Below the pieces are notes generated by a model. It ran no database searches, was not told the DNA's origin, and saw only the letters and a list, made by a program, of their open reading frames with translations. DNA of 64,000 nucleotides from Trichormus_B sp936914905 (GTDB lineage: Bacteria; Cyanobacteriota; Cyanobacteriia; Cyanobacteriales; Nostocaceae), in assembly GCF_039871975.1 (NCBI RefSeq), contig NZ_JBDPLL010000001.1. One strand, written 5' to 3'. The translations under genes and the position numbers were made by a program. This document shows positions 1 to 9,754 of this stretch, piece after piece (within the stretch, counting starts at the first letter, position 1; each line of letters begins with the position of its first letter).

Positions 1-668
1 ATTTTACCAGTTGTATCGAGAATATGACCGGGTTTAGGTGCTAAATATTTATCTAAAAATGCCCGCATGGAACCGTTACTTTCCACCAAGCATAAATCTT
101 GACTTTCTGGTTTATCAGCGGTTGTTAAACCGTATTCAGCCGCAATTCTGCGGGTATCGGTTTTATTCAATTCTCCCAAAGGAAAAACTGAGGTACTTAG
201 TAAGTATTGAGACAAATCATAGAGAAAATACGACTGGTCTTTGTTACGATCAACTGCACGTAACAAGTTATAACGTCCGGTGGTTTCATCGTAGCGAATT
301 TGGGCATAATGACCTGTAGCGATCGCATTGCTTCCCAATTTTTCCCGCGCATATTCCACCATTGGTCCAAATTTCACCGTTTTATTGCATTGCGAACAAG
401 GTAACGGCGTAATTCCCACACTGTAACCAGATACTAAATAATCCACAATATTAGCTTGAAAGACATCCCGAATATCAACAACTTCGTGGGGCAAGCCTAA
501 TTGTTCACAAATACTAGCCGCGTCGATCATTCCTTCAGAGCAACATTGCCCTTTGCCTTTCATCAGCCAAAGGGTTAAACCAATTACATCATAGCCCTGA
601 TTGTGTAATATAGCGGCAGCTACAGAACTGTCAACGCCACCAGAAAGACCAACGACAACTTTTTTCAT
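1..668 (-). CDS. mnmA: tRNA-specific 2-thiouridylase MnmA (3' part outside window)
   Basis: The minus-strand frame starts with ATG at 668 (MKKVVVGLSGGVDSSV) and is open to the window edge, giving about 222 residues. SGGVDSS is the PP-loop ATP-pyrophosphatase motif that adenylates U34 of tRNA. Further in are GLTLWLMKG, the catalytic cysteine context PLPCSQCNKTVKFG, GHYAQ, and KDQSYFLYDL followed by ESQDLCLV. Together these are diagnostic of MnmA, which makes the s2U34 modification in tRNA Lys, Glu and Gln. The C-terminal third lies beyond position 1. No frame damage is seen. A downstream ATG at 675 is out of frame, so 668 is the start. Confidence 0.93.
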   Translation of the reverse strand, partial: MKKVVVGLSGGVDSSVAAAILHNQGYDVIGLTLWLMKGKGQCCSEGMIDAASICEQLGLPHEVVDIRDVFQANIVDYLVSGYSVGITPLPCSQCNKTVKFGPMVEYAREKLGSNAIATGHYAQIRYDETTGRYNLLRAVDRNKDQSYFLYDLSQYLLSTSVFPLGELNKTDTRRIAAEYGLTTADKPESQDLCLVESNGSMRAFLDKYLAPKPGHILDTTGK

Positions 669-884
669 AATTCATACTTTTAACAATGCTTGCTACTGAT
701 TATTACTGGGAGATTATCTTTCACCCTAAACAAAACGCTAGACTGTCCAATTGTAGCACAAGTTCCTCAAAAGCTTTGGTAGTAAGCAACTTTGAGTTAT
801 GGGGTTTTAACCATCTCTATAATTATCCATTAACTGTTTACAATGATGACTAATGGAAAATAGTTGCTCAAGAGAGTGATCAAT

Positions 885-1771
885 ATGCAGATTTTCATAG
901 TCAGTCGATTTACCTACCTATCTATTTCGCTATTTATAGGCGTTCTTTTGGTAATTATCCCCCAAAATGGCCTAATGAAAGCACAATTTAGTCAGTATCA
1001 ATATATAAAGGAAATTCCCACTATTGCACAAGCATTGCCTCAATTACAAACAACTCAAGCTATAGAATTTACTCGAAATAGTCAAAACTATCAACCTTCG
1101 CAAACCAGAAAAATCAGTCAATATAACCAAGATCTTGAACGTTACTTTGTTTATGTTGACGGTGATAATCCTCAAATTTTGCAACGCATAAGTCAGGTTG
1201 AAAGTAGTGCTTATTTTCGACAGTACGGTGGAAGAACGATAATTCAAGCAGGTGTTTTTGGTAAACCTTTTTGGCAAACCATTTAATGCTCAATAAAGGG
1301 TCAATAAATTGGAAGTAAATAGTATTTGTGGCGCTCATTTTGTCGGTTTTTCTAAAAATGGAACAGGGGGTAACAATAATCCTATATATTCCAGCAATAC
1401 CTCCTAACTCTCTTATAATCCCCCTAGCTATAATGATCCAATGACCAGAATTAATTATAGCCAAAAAAGATCATACTTCTTATTATGTAATTATTCCCAG
1501 TAGTCCTAATCATTTACGCAATTTAGGTGAATAAGTCCGCCGGAGTATTGGTCAAAATAGTAATGTGTGGACGAGAACCCAGCCAAGAGGAGCCCATATG
1601 GCTCTAGGTCCTTTTAGCGAACGTCCAGAAGCCGAAGAATGGAATGATTATATTAAAAATCAGGCTACGGAAATGCGAGAGTTTATTACGGTAAGTGTGG
1701 GACTGGGGATTGGTAGAGAGAAGGGAGATGAGGGTGATGGGGAAGAAATCCTTTTAACCCCCAATGTCTAA
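885..1771 (+). pseudogene. decayed secreted SPOR-like repeat protein
   Basis: The first part starts at ATG 885 (an upstream TTG at 864 is also possible) with a hydrophobic signal-like segment (YLSISLFIGVLLVIIP). It then reads RYFVYVDGDNPQILQRI and AYFRQYGGRTIIQAGVF, the look of a cyanobacterial two-repeat SPOR-type protein. After about 1270 the frame shifts. The shifted frame has a TAA inside NAQ-RVNKLEV, continues to HFVGFSKNGTGG, is stopped and shifted again, and resumes near 1470 (SYYVIIPSSPNHL, one TAA, then ALGPFSERPEAEEWNDYIK). The ORFs left at 885-1286 and 1565-1771 are therefore parts of one dead gene. The family call rests on memory of similar Nostoc proteins; the decay itself is plain in the sequence. 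Confidence 0.7.
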
Positions 1772-1793
1772 TGACTAATAACTAATGACCAAT
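1745..1793. repeat. STRR-type heptamer-like repeat run
   Basis: The run aatgtctaatgactaata followed by actaatgaccaatgac is a string of near-heptameric TAATGAC/TAACTAA units. Similar runs occur near 5920, 7520, 8470, 48095, 53530 and 57470, always between genes. Such short tandemly repeated repetitive sequences are typical of heterocystous cyanobacteria. This run abuts the start codon of the nnr gene. Confidence 0.6.
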
Positions 1794-3339
1794 GACTAAA
1801 GAACAAATAGTAGTGACTAAAGAACAAATAGTAGTAACATCTGCCCAAATGCGTGACATTGAAGGGCGAATATTTGCAGCGGGAATGCCTGTTGTAGCTT
1901 TGATGGAAAAAGTAGCGGGACTGATTAGCGATCGCTTACAGGTTATCATACCAAAAGGACGATGTGTGGGAATTTTAGTGGGTCCCGGCCATAACGGTGG
2001 TGATGCTTTAGTTGTAGCCCGTGAACTACACTTTCGTGGTTATCAAGTTTGGATTTATCAACCCTTCTCTACACTGAAGGAATTAACTAATCAACATTTT
2101 CAATATGCTCAAAGTTTAGGAATTCCTTCTTTTCAAGAAGTTGATAAATTACCAAGTTGTGATTTTTTAGTTGACGGTTTATTTGGTTTTGGTTTAGAAA
2201 GAGAAATTACTGATTCTATTGCTTCTGCAATTCATTATTTTAATGAATTGCAGAAGCAAATTTTTAGTATTGATTTACCTTCAGGTTTACATACAGATAC
2301 AGGGGCAGTTTTAGGAACTGCTATTCGCGCTACTCAGACTTTTTGTTTAGGTTTATGGAAACAGGGTTTATTGCAAGAACAAGCATTAGAATATATTGGA
2401 CAAGCTGAATTAATTGATTTTGATATTCCCTTAGCAGATATTCATACTGTTGTGGGAAAAGTACCGAAAATTAAACGCATTACTCAAACCACAGTAATTG
2501 CGACTTTACCTTTACCCCGTTCCCCAATTACACATAAATATAAATCAGGACATTTACTATTAATTTGTGGTTCACGACGTTATGCTGGAAGTGCAATTTT
2601 AACTGGTTTGGGTGCGCGTGCTTCTGGTGTAGGAATGTTATCTATTGCTGTACCTGAATCTATTAAACCGCTTTTAGTTTCTCATTTACCAGAAGCTTTA
2701 ATTATCGGATGTCCTGAAACAGAAACAGGGGCAATTTCTCATTTAGAACTACCAGGAAAAACGCATTTAAGTTCATTCAGTGTAATTGCTTGTGGTCCCG
2801 GTTTAACTCAAGATAGCACGCCAATTGTTCAACAAGTAATTGAAAGTCAGGTTCCTTTGATTCTAGATGCCGATGCTTTAAATATATTGGCACAAATAAG
2901 GACTATTTCCACTTTACAGAAACGTCAAACAACAACGGTTCTTAGTCCTCACACAGGTGAATTTCATCGTTTATTTCCTGATATTTCCTACACAGATAGA
3001 GTCAAAGCAGTACAAACAGCAGCGGCTCAAACTGGGGCTGTAGTTTTGTTAAAGGGGGCAAGAACAGCTATATCTAACCCTCAAGGTGTTGTTTGGATCA
3101 ATTCTGAAAGTACACCAGCTTTAGCCCGTGGTGGTAGTGGTGATGTTTTAACTGGGTTAATGGGTGGATTATTAGCGCAAACTGCAAATAAACAAACTCC
3201 TATTGAAGATGTTGTTGCAACTGCGACTTGGTGGCATTCTCAAGCGGGTATTTTGGCAGCGGAAGAAAGAACAGAATTAGGTGTTGATGCTTTTAGTTTG
3301 ACACAATATTTAATGAAAGTCCTGTTGGCTTTTACCTAG
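1792..3339 (+). CDS. nnr: bifunctional NAD(P)H-hydrate epimerase / ADP-dependent dehydratase
   Basis: 515 residues with the two-domain layout of the metabolite-repair enzyme that restores damaged NAD(P)HX. The N-terminal YjeF_N epimerase domain covers about residues 15-215 and includes VGPGHNGGDALVVAR and FLVDGLFGFGL. The C-terminal ribokinase-like ADP-dependent dehydratase covers about 235-510, with KSGHLLLICGS, ACGPGLTQDS, LDADALN, LSPHTGEFHRL and the catalytic GGSGDVLTG. The first 15 codons hold a perfect 7-residue tandem duplication (TKEQIVV twice) caused by a 21-bp DNA duplication. The ancestral protein probably began with a single copy, so the extra copy is likely harmless. The gene looks functional and stands alone between a pseudogene and an opposing phosphatase gene. 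Confidence 0.93.
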   Translation: MTKEQIVVTKEQIVVTSAQMRDIEGRIFAAGMPVVALMEKVAGLISDRLQVIIPKGRCVGILVGPGHNGGDALVVARELHFRGYQVWIYQPFSTLKELTNQHFQYAQSLGIPSFQEVDKLPSCDFLVDGLFGFGLEREITDSIASAIHYFNELQKQIFSIDLPSGLHTDTGAVLGTAIRATQTFCLGLWKQGLLQEQALEYIGQAELIDFDIPLADIHTVVGKVPKIKRITQTTVIATLPLPRSPITHKYKSGHLLLICGSRRYAGSAILTGLGARASGVGMLSIAVPESIKPLLVSHLPEALIIGCPETETGAISHLELPGKTHLSSFSVIACGPGLTQDSTPIVQQVIESQVPLILDADALNILAQIRTISTLQKRQTTTVLSPHTGEFHRLFPDISYTDRVKAVQTAAAQTGAVVLLKGARTAISNPQGVVWINSESTPALARGGSGDVLTGLMGGLLAQTANKQTPIEDVVATATWWHSQAGILAAEERTELGVDAFSLTQYLMKVLLAFT

Positions 3340-3344
3340 TACAG

Positions 3345-3495
3345 TACGGTGTAAATAAACCAACGATTCCAAATCTGTGAAAAGCTCACGCCGTATACAT
3401 TTTGAATTTTGTTGGCGCAGCCTGCTGGAAGCACTATTTTGAATTTGGTTAGCGTAGCTCTTCTGAAAGAAGCATTTTGAATTCACGGCGGTACT
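3345..3495. repeat. Nostocaceae-type interspersed palindromic repeat
   Basis: The gap between the convergent nnr and phosphatase genes holds alternating blocks of the kind TTTTGAATT plus (g)cgcagcctgctggaagca and gcgtagctcttctgaaagaa. These imperfect inverted units recur as gcgtagc/gaagc motifs at about 19110, 27150, 51165 and 51380. No protein coding is visible in it. Confidence 0.5.
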
Positions 3496-3515
3496 AGTCA
3501 TAATCTTATAATCAA

Positions 3516-4898
3516 TTACAAAATCTGCAAAATCACCAACGTCATATCATCAGTATTTTGCTTATCAGGACCGATAAATTCCTCAACTTTATCAAATAAA
3601 TAATCAACAATTTCCTGGGGTCCATTGCAATAACGACAAGCCGCATTAAATGAAGTGATAAAATTATCCTCATCAAAGCGATCGCCACTAGCCGCAGCCG
3701 CATCAGTCAAGCCGTCCGTATAATAAATAACCGTATCACCAGGTTCTAATTGAACTTCCCCATCTTCATATTGGCTGTTAGCATCCAAACCAATTAGCAT
3801 TCCCAAAGTATCCAGTCTGCTCACAGTTTTAGTTGCAGCGTGCCACCACAAAGGCGGATTGTGTGCTGCATTACTATAAGCTAAAACTCTTGTGTGGGGA
3901 TTATATTCTGAATAAAACATTGTCACAAAGCGGTGGGAATTTTCCAAATCCGCATACATAACTCGATTCAAATTTTGCAAAATTCCCGCTGCGGAATTAC
4001 CATGTAATACTTCACCTCTTAGCATTCCTCGCAACATTGTCATAATTAAACCAGCGGGAACACCTTTACCCATCACATCGCCAATTACCAAAGCCCAACG
4101 GGCATCTTCTGCACTACTATTATTCAATTTTAACTGATTATTATTTGTGGGAATAAAATCATAGTAGTCTCCACCCACACGGTTAGCAGGTTTACAACGT
4201 GCTGCCAAAACTGCACCAGGAATATTAGGACATTGACGCGGTAAAAGTCGGCGTTGAATTTCTGCCCCAATTTCTAATTCTTGATCTAAGCGTTCTTTTT
4301 TCCTCAGTTCTACTGCTAGTTCATCGTTTTCAATCGCTACGGCTGTTTGATCTGCAACTAACCTAACCAACTTTTGTCTAGTTTCTGTCCAACTATATTC
4401 TGGATCACGGCTTAATACATAAAGCCATCCTCGTTCTGTATGCTTAACTAAAATCGCTGTACCAAAAATTTGTACATCTGGACCTAAATAGCGATGCATT
4501 TCATCATCTAAAATGCCTGTGGTTGCTGTTAGTGGTGCAGAATTAGGTAAAAGAGTAATTTGACTGCTGGCAGTTTCTAGGGCTTTCCTGATATTTTTTC
4601 GTTGTTGGCTATCTTGCCAATGTAGCTGCTCTAACCTGATTTGACCATTAGGTTTATAAAGAAATAAGGCGCTACCATCAGCATCAGTAACTCTTGTTGC
4701 CATGAGTGGAATCAGTTCCAAAAACTGATTCAAATTATTAAAGCTTCTGAGGGCAAATCCTAAAGAACTGAGCAAATCTTGAATTTTGTTCTGTTCGCGG
4801 TTCAACCTGGCCACAAGTTCTTTCAATGCCACAACTGGAGTGACATCTGTCGCGGCACTACTATTACTTTCAGTGGGGTGATAAGGCACTTGAGACAC
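3516..4898 (-). CDS. GAF-domain PP2C-type (SpoIIE/RsbU) serine phosphatase
   Basis: 460 residues from a GTG start at 4898. A short coiled-coil-like stretch (about 25-50) is followed by a GAF-like sensor domain (about 50-195, ending DQTAVAIENDELAVEL). A linker (RLDQELEIGAEIQRRLLP) then leads to a PP2C_SIG domain with VGGDYYDF, VIGDVMGKGVPAGL, SNAAHNPPLWW, PGDTVIYYTDGLTDA and NTDDMTLVILQI. The metal-binding aspartates (VGGDYYD, GDVMGKG, YTDGLTD and the C-terminal TDDMT) are present, so it should be an active metal-dependent Ser/Thr phosphatase of the partner-switching type. Its substrate is probably an anti-sigma-antagonist protein, but none is nearby. It is co-directional with ftsY and nusB but separated from ftsY by about 1 kb, so it likely has its own promoter. 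Confidence 0.85.
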   Translation of the reverse strand: MSQVPYHPTESNSSAATDVTPVVALKELVARLNREQNKIQDLLSSLGFALRSFNNLNQFLELIPLMATRVTDADGSALFLYKPNGQIRLEQLHWQDSQQRKNIRKALETASSQITLLPNSAPLTATTGILDDEMHRYLGPDVQIFGTAILVKHTERGWLYVLSRDPEYSWTETRQKLVRLVADQTAVAIENDELAVELRKKERLDQELEIGAEIQRRLLPRQCPNIPGAVLAARCKPANRVGGDYYDFIPTNNNQLKLNNSSAEDARWALVIGDVMGKGVPAGLIMTMLRGMLRGEVLHGNSAAGILQNLNRVMYADLENSHRFVTMFYSEYNPHTRVLAYSNAAHNPPLWWHAATKTVSRLDTLGMLIGLDANSQYEDGEVQLEPGDTVIYYTDGLTDAAAASGDRFDEDNFITSFNAACRYCNGPQEIVDYLFDKVEEFIGPDKQNTDDMTLVILQIL

Positions 4899-5947
4899 AG
4901 GTAAATATACTATTGCACTTGATATTAGCAGATGGCAGATTTATGATTTTTTTTCAATCCTTTGTTTTTAGTATTGCTCAATTATCTTGGACAAAATTAG
5001 CCATTTTAGCAAGAGTAGAAAGACTTAGGATGTGATTTTTCTGAGTATTGCATTTGCTGATTGGGTTTTCTTAACTTTATGGGACCTTATAGCAATTTAT
5101 CTTTTACTTAAAAATGAGTCATAAAAACAGTAATTTTCACAACTATTCAGTCGGCTTATAATTTTTTCACGACTGAATTAGTAATTCATATACCCTGAGA
5201 AATAAAACTTTTTTGCTTCCAGAGTCATCTCTTAGACTTAAAGCGTAAGTCTTAGGAATTTTGGCTTGATTGATTTTTTCTGGGGTTGTTTATTATTGTT
5301 TTGCTCCTGGAGTTGGAGAAAAAAGATTTATCATAATCACCTGTCAAAACAAAGATACAACTTAGATATTCCCAACATCTAACTGGTATAACATACATTT
5401 CCTGAAGATTTGCACCAATATAAATTTTCCATATTCAATTTATTGGTTAGCAGATTTTAAATTGCTGAAGATGCAATTTGCTTTGGGCTAAAAATATCTA
5501 GAATCTATGGAAATACTACCTAGAGCAAGAATAATCTCAAATCTTTAACCCCAAATTCAGATAGTTTTAGGTAAACCATGACAATTCAAATGTCTAAATA
5601 GCTGAAAAATAGTGTTTATGAGCAATTTTGCAAGTACAACCTAATAAAAAAATCAGGGGTATTCAGCCAGCTTACTTACAGGAATCTGCTTGTTTGTCGA
5701 TATTTTCTGCAGTGATCAAGTAACCCTGATCTGCATTGGATCAACTAATAGGCGCGTTAGGAAAGTAGCTTTAGTGTGCAATTCTACCAGAAATTATGCA
5801 TTTTTTTTTAAAAAAAAGAATTATTTTAAGTTTTAGAAATCACGAGTATGAGTTGCTTCAAGCTGGGTTATGAGGAGTTACGGAAGTTACAGGAGTTCAG
5901 GGCCAGGGAGTAGAGAGAGAATAAAAACTGATAACTAATAACTGAAA
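4899..5947. other. 1-kb AT-rich intergenic region
   Basis: I see no coding frame with family features here. It must contain the promoter of the minus-strand phosphatase. The only structure noted is a weak complementarity between atcaggggta (about 5652) and taaccctgat (about 5701-5710), enclosing about 40 nt. A STRR-like run lies at 5922-5945. An unannotated small RNA is possible but unsupported. Confidence 0.4.
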
Positions 5948-7504
5948 TTAGCCATTTAATAGGGCTTCGACAAACTCATAACTCGAGAATGGGCGCAAAT
6001 CTTCAATTCCTTCTCCAGCACCAATAAAGCGAATGGGTAAACCTAATTGTTGGACAACGGCCAGGACAACGCCACCTTTGGCTGTACCATCAAGTTTGGT
6101 TAAGACTACACCGCTTAGTTGGGCTGCTTGGGAAAATACTTCAGCTTGCCGGAGTCCGTTTTGTCCCAAGGTAGAATCTAAAACTAAGAGGGATTCTACA
6201 TGAATATTTGGGGCTTTTTTGTCGATAATACGTCGAATTTTGCTCAATTCGTCCATTAAGTTTTTCTTATTTTGGAGTCGCCCAGCGGTATCTATTAATA
6301 GTAATTCTGTTCCTCGTGATTGGGCTGCGGCGATCGCATCAAATACCACTGCGGCTGGATCTGTATTCTGTCTGGGATTGGCAATAACTTCTACACCGCT
6401 TCTACTACCCCAGACTTTAACCTGTTCGACTGCGGCAGCGCGGAAGGTGTCAGCAGCGCCAATTAAGCATTTATAACCAGATTTTTGAGCTAAATGAGCT
6501 ATTTTGCCAATTGTGGTTGTTTTACCAGCACCGTTAACTCCAGTGATTAACCAAATGCTTAAGTTGTCTTTTTCTGGTGCAAAGGTAGATTTTTCAGTGG
6601 CTTTATTTGGTGCATCCAGCATATCCCGGAGAATGTTTTTCAGGTATGTGATCGCTTCGTCTGGAGGTGTGACTTCATCCCGGATTTTTTTCTGTAAAGC
6701 ATCAATAATAAAATCTGTCGCCTCTACACCCACATCAGCTTGCAGTAGTAATGCTTCAATTTCCGATACAGCAGCTTCATTTAGAGGCCCTTGACCAACT
6801 ATCGCTTTCAATTGGTTGAGGATATTCCTCCGTGTTCTATCTAAGCCTTGGCGTAACTTTTTGAGCCAAGTAATTTCTTCTATAGAAACATCTTCTGCCC
6901 GTCTTCCTTGGGCTGCCAAAACTTCTACTGACCACACAAACCCATCATCAAATTCCAGCTCGGGAATTTCTGCTTCTATATTATCTGCTGTAGTTGTAGT
7001 TGATGCCAAAGTTGGTGTTGTTTCTGGTTCTTCAACTTCAATGGCTGTGGCTATCAATCTTTCTTGTTTGGTTTGTCTTTCTGCTGCTGCCTGTTCTAAA
7101 AAAGATAAGGTAGCTGGATTTTCTAGGCTAGAAACTTCTATTGTTTCTTGAGAAACAGATGTTGGGGCTACTTCTTCTGGAGTGGGTTCTTTAGAAAGAT
7201 TTACTGGGCTTACTTCTGCGGTGACAGATGTTCCTACTTCTTCTGGAGTCGTTTCTTCAGGAATAGCTGCTGATATTGATGCATCTTCCTCAGCAGAGTC
7301 AGTTTCTTGAATCTGAGCTTGTTGTTTTTGCTGAATATTTTTGTAAGCAGCTTTAGCAAAAGCCAACAAGTCAGCCGTATCTTCTGTAGTTTCTACGGCT
7401 GGTTCTGGTTGTGTTTCTTGTATAGGCTGCGTTTCCCCCTGTAGCTGTTGTTCAGGGGTAGCAGAAGAATCATTATGTTGACGACGAAACCAATTAAAAA
7501 CCAT
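5948..7504 (-). CDS. ftsY: signal recognition particle receptor FtsY
   Basis: 518 residues starting MVFNWFRRQ. The first ~200 residues are a long acidic, Glu/Thr/Pro-rich A domain of low complexity, which varies in length between cyanobacteria. The NG domain follows, with the four-helix N part (about 215-295) and the GTPase with GVNGAGKTTTIGK (P loop), DTFRAAAVEQ, LLIDTAGRLQNK, LTKLDGTAKGG and GEGIEDLRPF. The protein binds GTP and docks SRP-bound ribosomes at the plasma and probably thylakoid membranes. It lies in the conserved order DUF502-nusB-ftsY on the minus strand. It is intact. Confidence 0.96.
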   Translation of the reverse strand: MVFNWFRRQHNDSSATPEQQLQGETQPIQETQPEPAVETTEDTADLLAFAKAAYKNIQQKQQAQIQETDSAEEDASISAAIPEETTPEEVGTSVTAEVSPVNLSKEPTPEEVAPTSVSQETIEVSSLENPATLSFLEQAAAERQTKQERLIATAIEVEEPETTPTLASTTTTADNIEAEIPELEFDDGFVWSVEVLAAQGRRAEDVSIEEITWLKKLRQGLDRTRRNILNQLKAIVGQGPLNEAAVSEIEALLLQADVGVEATDFIIDALQKKIRDEVTPPDEAITYLKNILRDMLDAPNKATEKSTFAPEKDNLSIWLITGVNGAGKTTTIGKIAHLAQKSGYKCLIGAADTFRAAAVEQVKVWGSRSGVEVIANPRQNTDPAAVVFDAIAAAQSRGTELLLIDTAGRLQNKKNLMDELSKIRRIIDKKAPNIHVESLLVLDSTLGQNGLRQAEVFSQAAQLSGVVLTKLDGTAKGGVVLAVVQQLGLPIRFIGAGEGIEDLRPFSSYEFVEALLNG

Positions 7505-7746
7505 TGCAGCAATATTATTTTAGTTATCAGTTATCAGTTAGTGATAGGGTTTGCCAGTTGAATCAGAACAGACTGTTATGATAACAAGTAGATACAAAAA
7601 GACTTTCAACCTTCTTCCCTGCTCTCTGTTCCCTATTCCCTGCTATATCAGTTTAATTTAATCCGCCACGTTTGCTCGGGAGGAAAATTTACGGGTTATC
7701 CTCACTCTGAAGGCATTTATAACAGTGTTGAAGTGAGTATGACACT

Positions 7747-8388
7747 CTATGCCGTTTGTTTTTGCTCTGTGACGCGGCGCAAGACACCATTAATAAACCG
7801 ATGTCCTTCTTCTCCACTGTAGCGTTTGGCTAATTCTACGGCTTCGTTGATGGCGATACTGGCTGGAACTCCCATAAACTTCATTTCTGCCGCTGCAATT
7901 TGCAGGATATCTCTGTCGATTTGGGCTAAACGAGTTACTTGCCAATCTACTAAGGCATCAGAAATAATTTGATCTATGACATTGCGATTTTCGTTGACGG
8001 TGATGATAATTTCTTTGGCGTAATTGCGAACTTCTTTATCCTGATTAGCCAACTGAATTAATTCTGGAAAATCAACTGCTGTACCCAATTGATTGATGGC
8101 TGTTTGAGTATAGGTGATCGCTTCTTGAAGCATAGTTCTAGCTGTATTTAGGTCTGAAGCCCTAGTTTGGCTAGTTAGGAGGCGGTCATTACTGCGTTGC
8201 AGTTCACCCGCCGCATTATTGAGGGTATCTTGAACTTCTGTAGTCAAAGTACGTACTGCGCCTAAAACTAACTTGGCTACTAATTGTTCATCTGGTAATT
8301 TCTCCAATTTCCTGGGGTTTACCGGCAGTTGGCTGAGGCTTAACAACGCCAATTCACGGGCTATTTGTTGGGGTTTGCGAGGTTGCAT
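7747..8388 (-). CDS. nusB: transcription antitermination factor NusB
   Basis: 213 residues, longer than the ~140 of E. coli NusB because of the N-terminal half insertion usual in cyanobacteria. The start MQPRKPQQIARELALLSLSQ matches the family's first helix. The C-terminal half (VTRLAQIDRDILQIAAAEM, GVPASIAINEAVELAKRYSG, FINGVLRRV) is the all-helical NusB fold that binds boxA RNA with NusE/S10. It acts in rRNA operon antitermination. It sits 158 bases downstream of the DUF502 gene and 242 bases upstream of ftsY, and is probably co-transcribed. Confidence 0.94.
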   Translation of the reverse strand: MQPRKPQQIARELALLSLSQLPVNPRKLEKLPDEQLVAKLVLGAVRTLTTEVQDTLNNAAGELQRSNDRLLTSQTRASDLNTARTMLQEAITYTQTAINQLGTAVDFPELIQLANQDKEVRNYAKEIIITVNENRNVIDQIISDALVDWQVTRLAQIDRDILQIAAAEMKFMGVPASIAINEAVELAKRYSGEEGHRFINGVLRRVTEQKQTA

Positions 8389-8461
8389 AATTTTGGGGGG
8401 TAAAGTTTTTAATTAATTAAAAGGAGACAAATCTATTATTATATCAATTTATACAGATTTA

Positions 8462-8546
8462 AACAATTAAGATAGTCATTAGTCATTAGTCATTAGGAAA
8501 ATTACTTCCCCATCTTCCTCATCTCCTCCAGTCCCCAGTCCCCAAT
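8462..8546. repeat. STRR plus dispersed composite repeat
   Basis: A triple gtcatta run is followed by ggaaaattacttccccatc and a C/T-rich tract ending agtccccagtccccaa. Almost the same composite (ttattagtcactaggaaaattactcc plus the C/T tract) occurs at 57465-57528, so it is a dispersed repeat. It lies between nusB and the DUF502 gene. Confidence 0.55.
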
Positions 8547-9257
8547 TTAAGTTTCTTCAACCGGAATTACGTGCTGTTGAACTTCTAGGGAAGATACTGG
8601 TTGTGGTAAAACCAAGGGGGATAGGGGTGCATTAGAGGCAACAATACCACCAGAAACAACGATTTTAAAGGCCTCTTCGACTGATATTGTGAGGTTGACT
8701 ACTTCTTCTTCTGGTACTACTGCATACCATCCGGTGGTGGGGTTAGGTGTGGTGGGGATAAAAACGCTCAACATTTTTTGAGACATCTTAGCTTGGATAT
8801 CATTGTTAATTGCACCAGTGACAAAGGCGATCGCCCAAATTCCCCGTCTGGGATATTCTAATAAAACCACGCGGCGAAATTTGCCATTGGAATCTTTGAG
8901 TATTGTTTCTAATAACTGCTTGAGGGTTTTGTACACCTGGCCAGCTAAAGGTATAGCTTGCAATAAACGCTCACCAAAATCTAGTAACCACTTACCAGCT
9001 ATATTACGAGCCATCAAGCCAATAACCAGGATACTTAGTAGTGGTACAGCTAGTCCTACTACCAAGTTAAGTACATTAACTAATATAGGATGTAGACCAT
9101 CAAAGGGATTTAGCTGTTTGGGGATTTGGGTGAGAAAGTTAACTACCCAACTGGCAATAGTAATAGTCAGCCAGATGGTAGTTGCTAGGGGAATCACCAC
9201 CAACAAACCAGCAATCAGGTCATTTTTTAAGTCCTGTTTTAGGCGTTCAATTACCAA
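8547..9257 (-). CDS. DUF502 family membrane protein
   Basis: 236 residues. The best start is TTG at 9257, preceded by AAAGGAGAA at good spacing; no suitable ATG lies nearby. Two hydrophobic segments (about 16-40, DLIAGLLVVIPLATTIWLTI, and 58-85, LVVGLAVPLLSILVIGLM) place it in the membrane. The remaining domain (PLAGQVYKTLKQLLETIL, VVLLEYPRRGIWAIAFVTG, VFIPTTPNPTTGWYAVVPEE) is the DUF502 signature. Function is unknown; the plant homologue LIKE COV is linked to Golgi and vascular development. In cyanobacteria it is a steady neighbour of nusB and ftsY, as here. Confidence 0.9.
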   Translation of the reverse strand: MVIERLKQDLKNDLIAGLLVVIPLATTIWLTITIASWVVNFLTQIPKQLNPFDGLHPILVNVLNLVVGLAVPLLSILVIGLMARNIAGKWLLDFGERLLQAIPLAGQVYKTLKQLLETILKDSNGKFRRVVLLEYPRRGIWAIAFVTGAINNDIQAKMSQKMLSVFIPTTPNPTTGWYAVVPEEEVVNLTISVEEAFKIVVSGGIVASNAPLSPLVLPQPVSSLEVQQHVIPVEET

Positions 9258-9754
9258 GCCCCTATTCTCCTTTTTTTAGGCTACTTAAATTTTTGTGATT
9301 GGTATCCATAGTCCCCAAAAGCTGGGAAATTTGTCTCATACTTCTTTCTAGGCGGGCTACATTTTGATTCAGCAGGCTAAAACATTTCTAATTATCAAGT
9401 TAATAGCTGTTTAGACTGCCTTGCGTACAAAATTCAATCCCTATCAAAGAAAAGCGTTAGTCTGGGGTATTGAACCAGTGTTACTTTTCTTTGTAATACA
9501 TGTAAATGAATGATTGTTGCAAGTTTCTTGGGTATTACTAATCCTAACGTGCAATCTCACCAGATGCTCATAATTATATAAACAGCAGTATATAGCCTAA
9601 GAATATCTCTTGATTGATGAGCAAGTGATATATTATGAGAAGTGAATTCTTTAAATAAGTTTTGTTAAGAAGATTAATTTTCTGTGTTCACAAGTGGTTA
9701 TTTGTTGGGTAACGCTGACAAAGCCTGAAACCAAGGAGATTTTACTGTTTACTG
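9258..9754. other. intergenic region with a possible coiled-coil gene remnant
   Basis: Minus-strand bases 9260-9390 read LLNQNVARLERSMRQISQLL then GTMDTNHKNLSSLKKGE and a stop. This resembles the tail of a small coiled-coil protein, but there is no start and a stop lies just upstream. The rest, to 9754, shows nothing coding. Confidence 0.3.

Noticed and set aside
5652..5710. Possible small RNA from atcaggggta/taaccctgat pairing
   Set aside because: The stem is short with a mismatch and a 40-base loop, and no promoter or terminator is clear.
6219..7151. Three plus-strand open frames of 85-111 codons opposite ftsY
   Set aside because: They lie wholly antisense to a clear ftsY gene, have biased Ser/Ala composition imposed by the opposite codons, and show no family motif.
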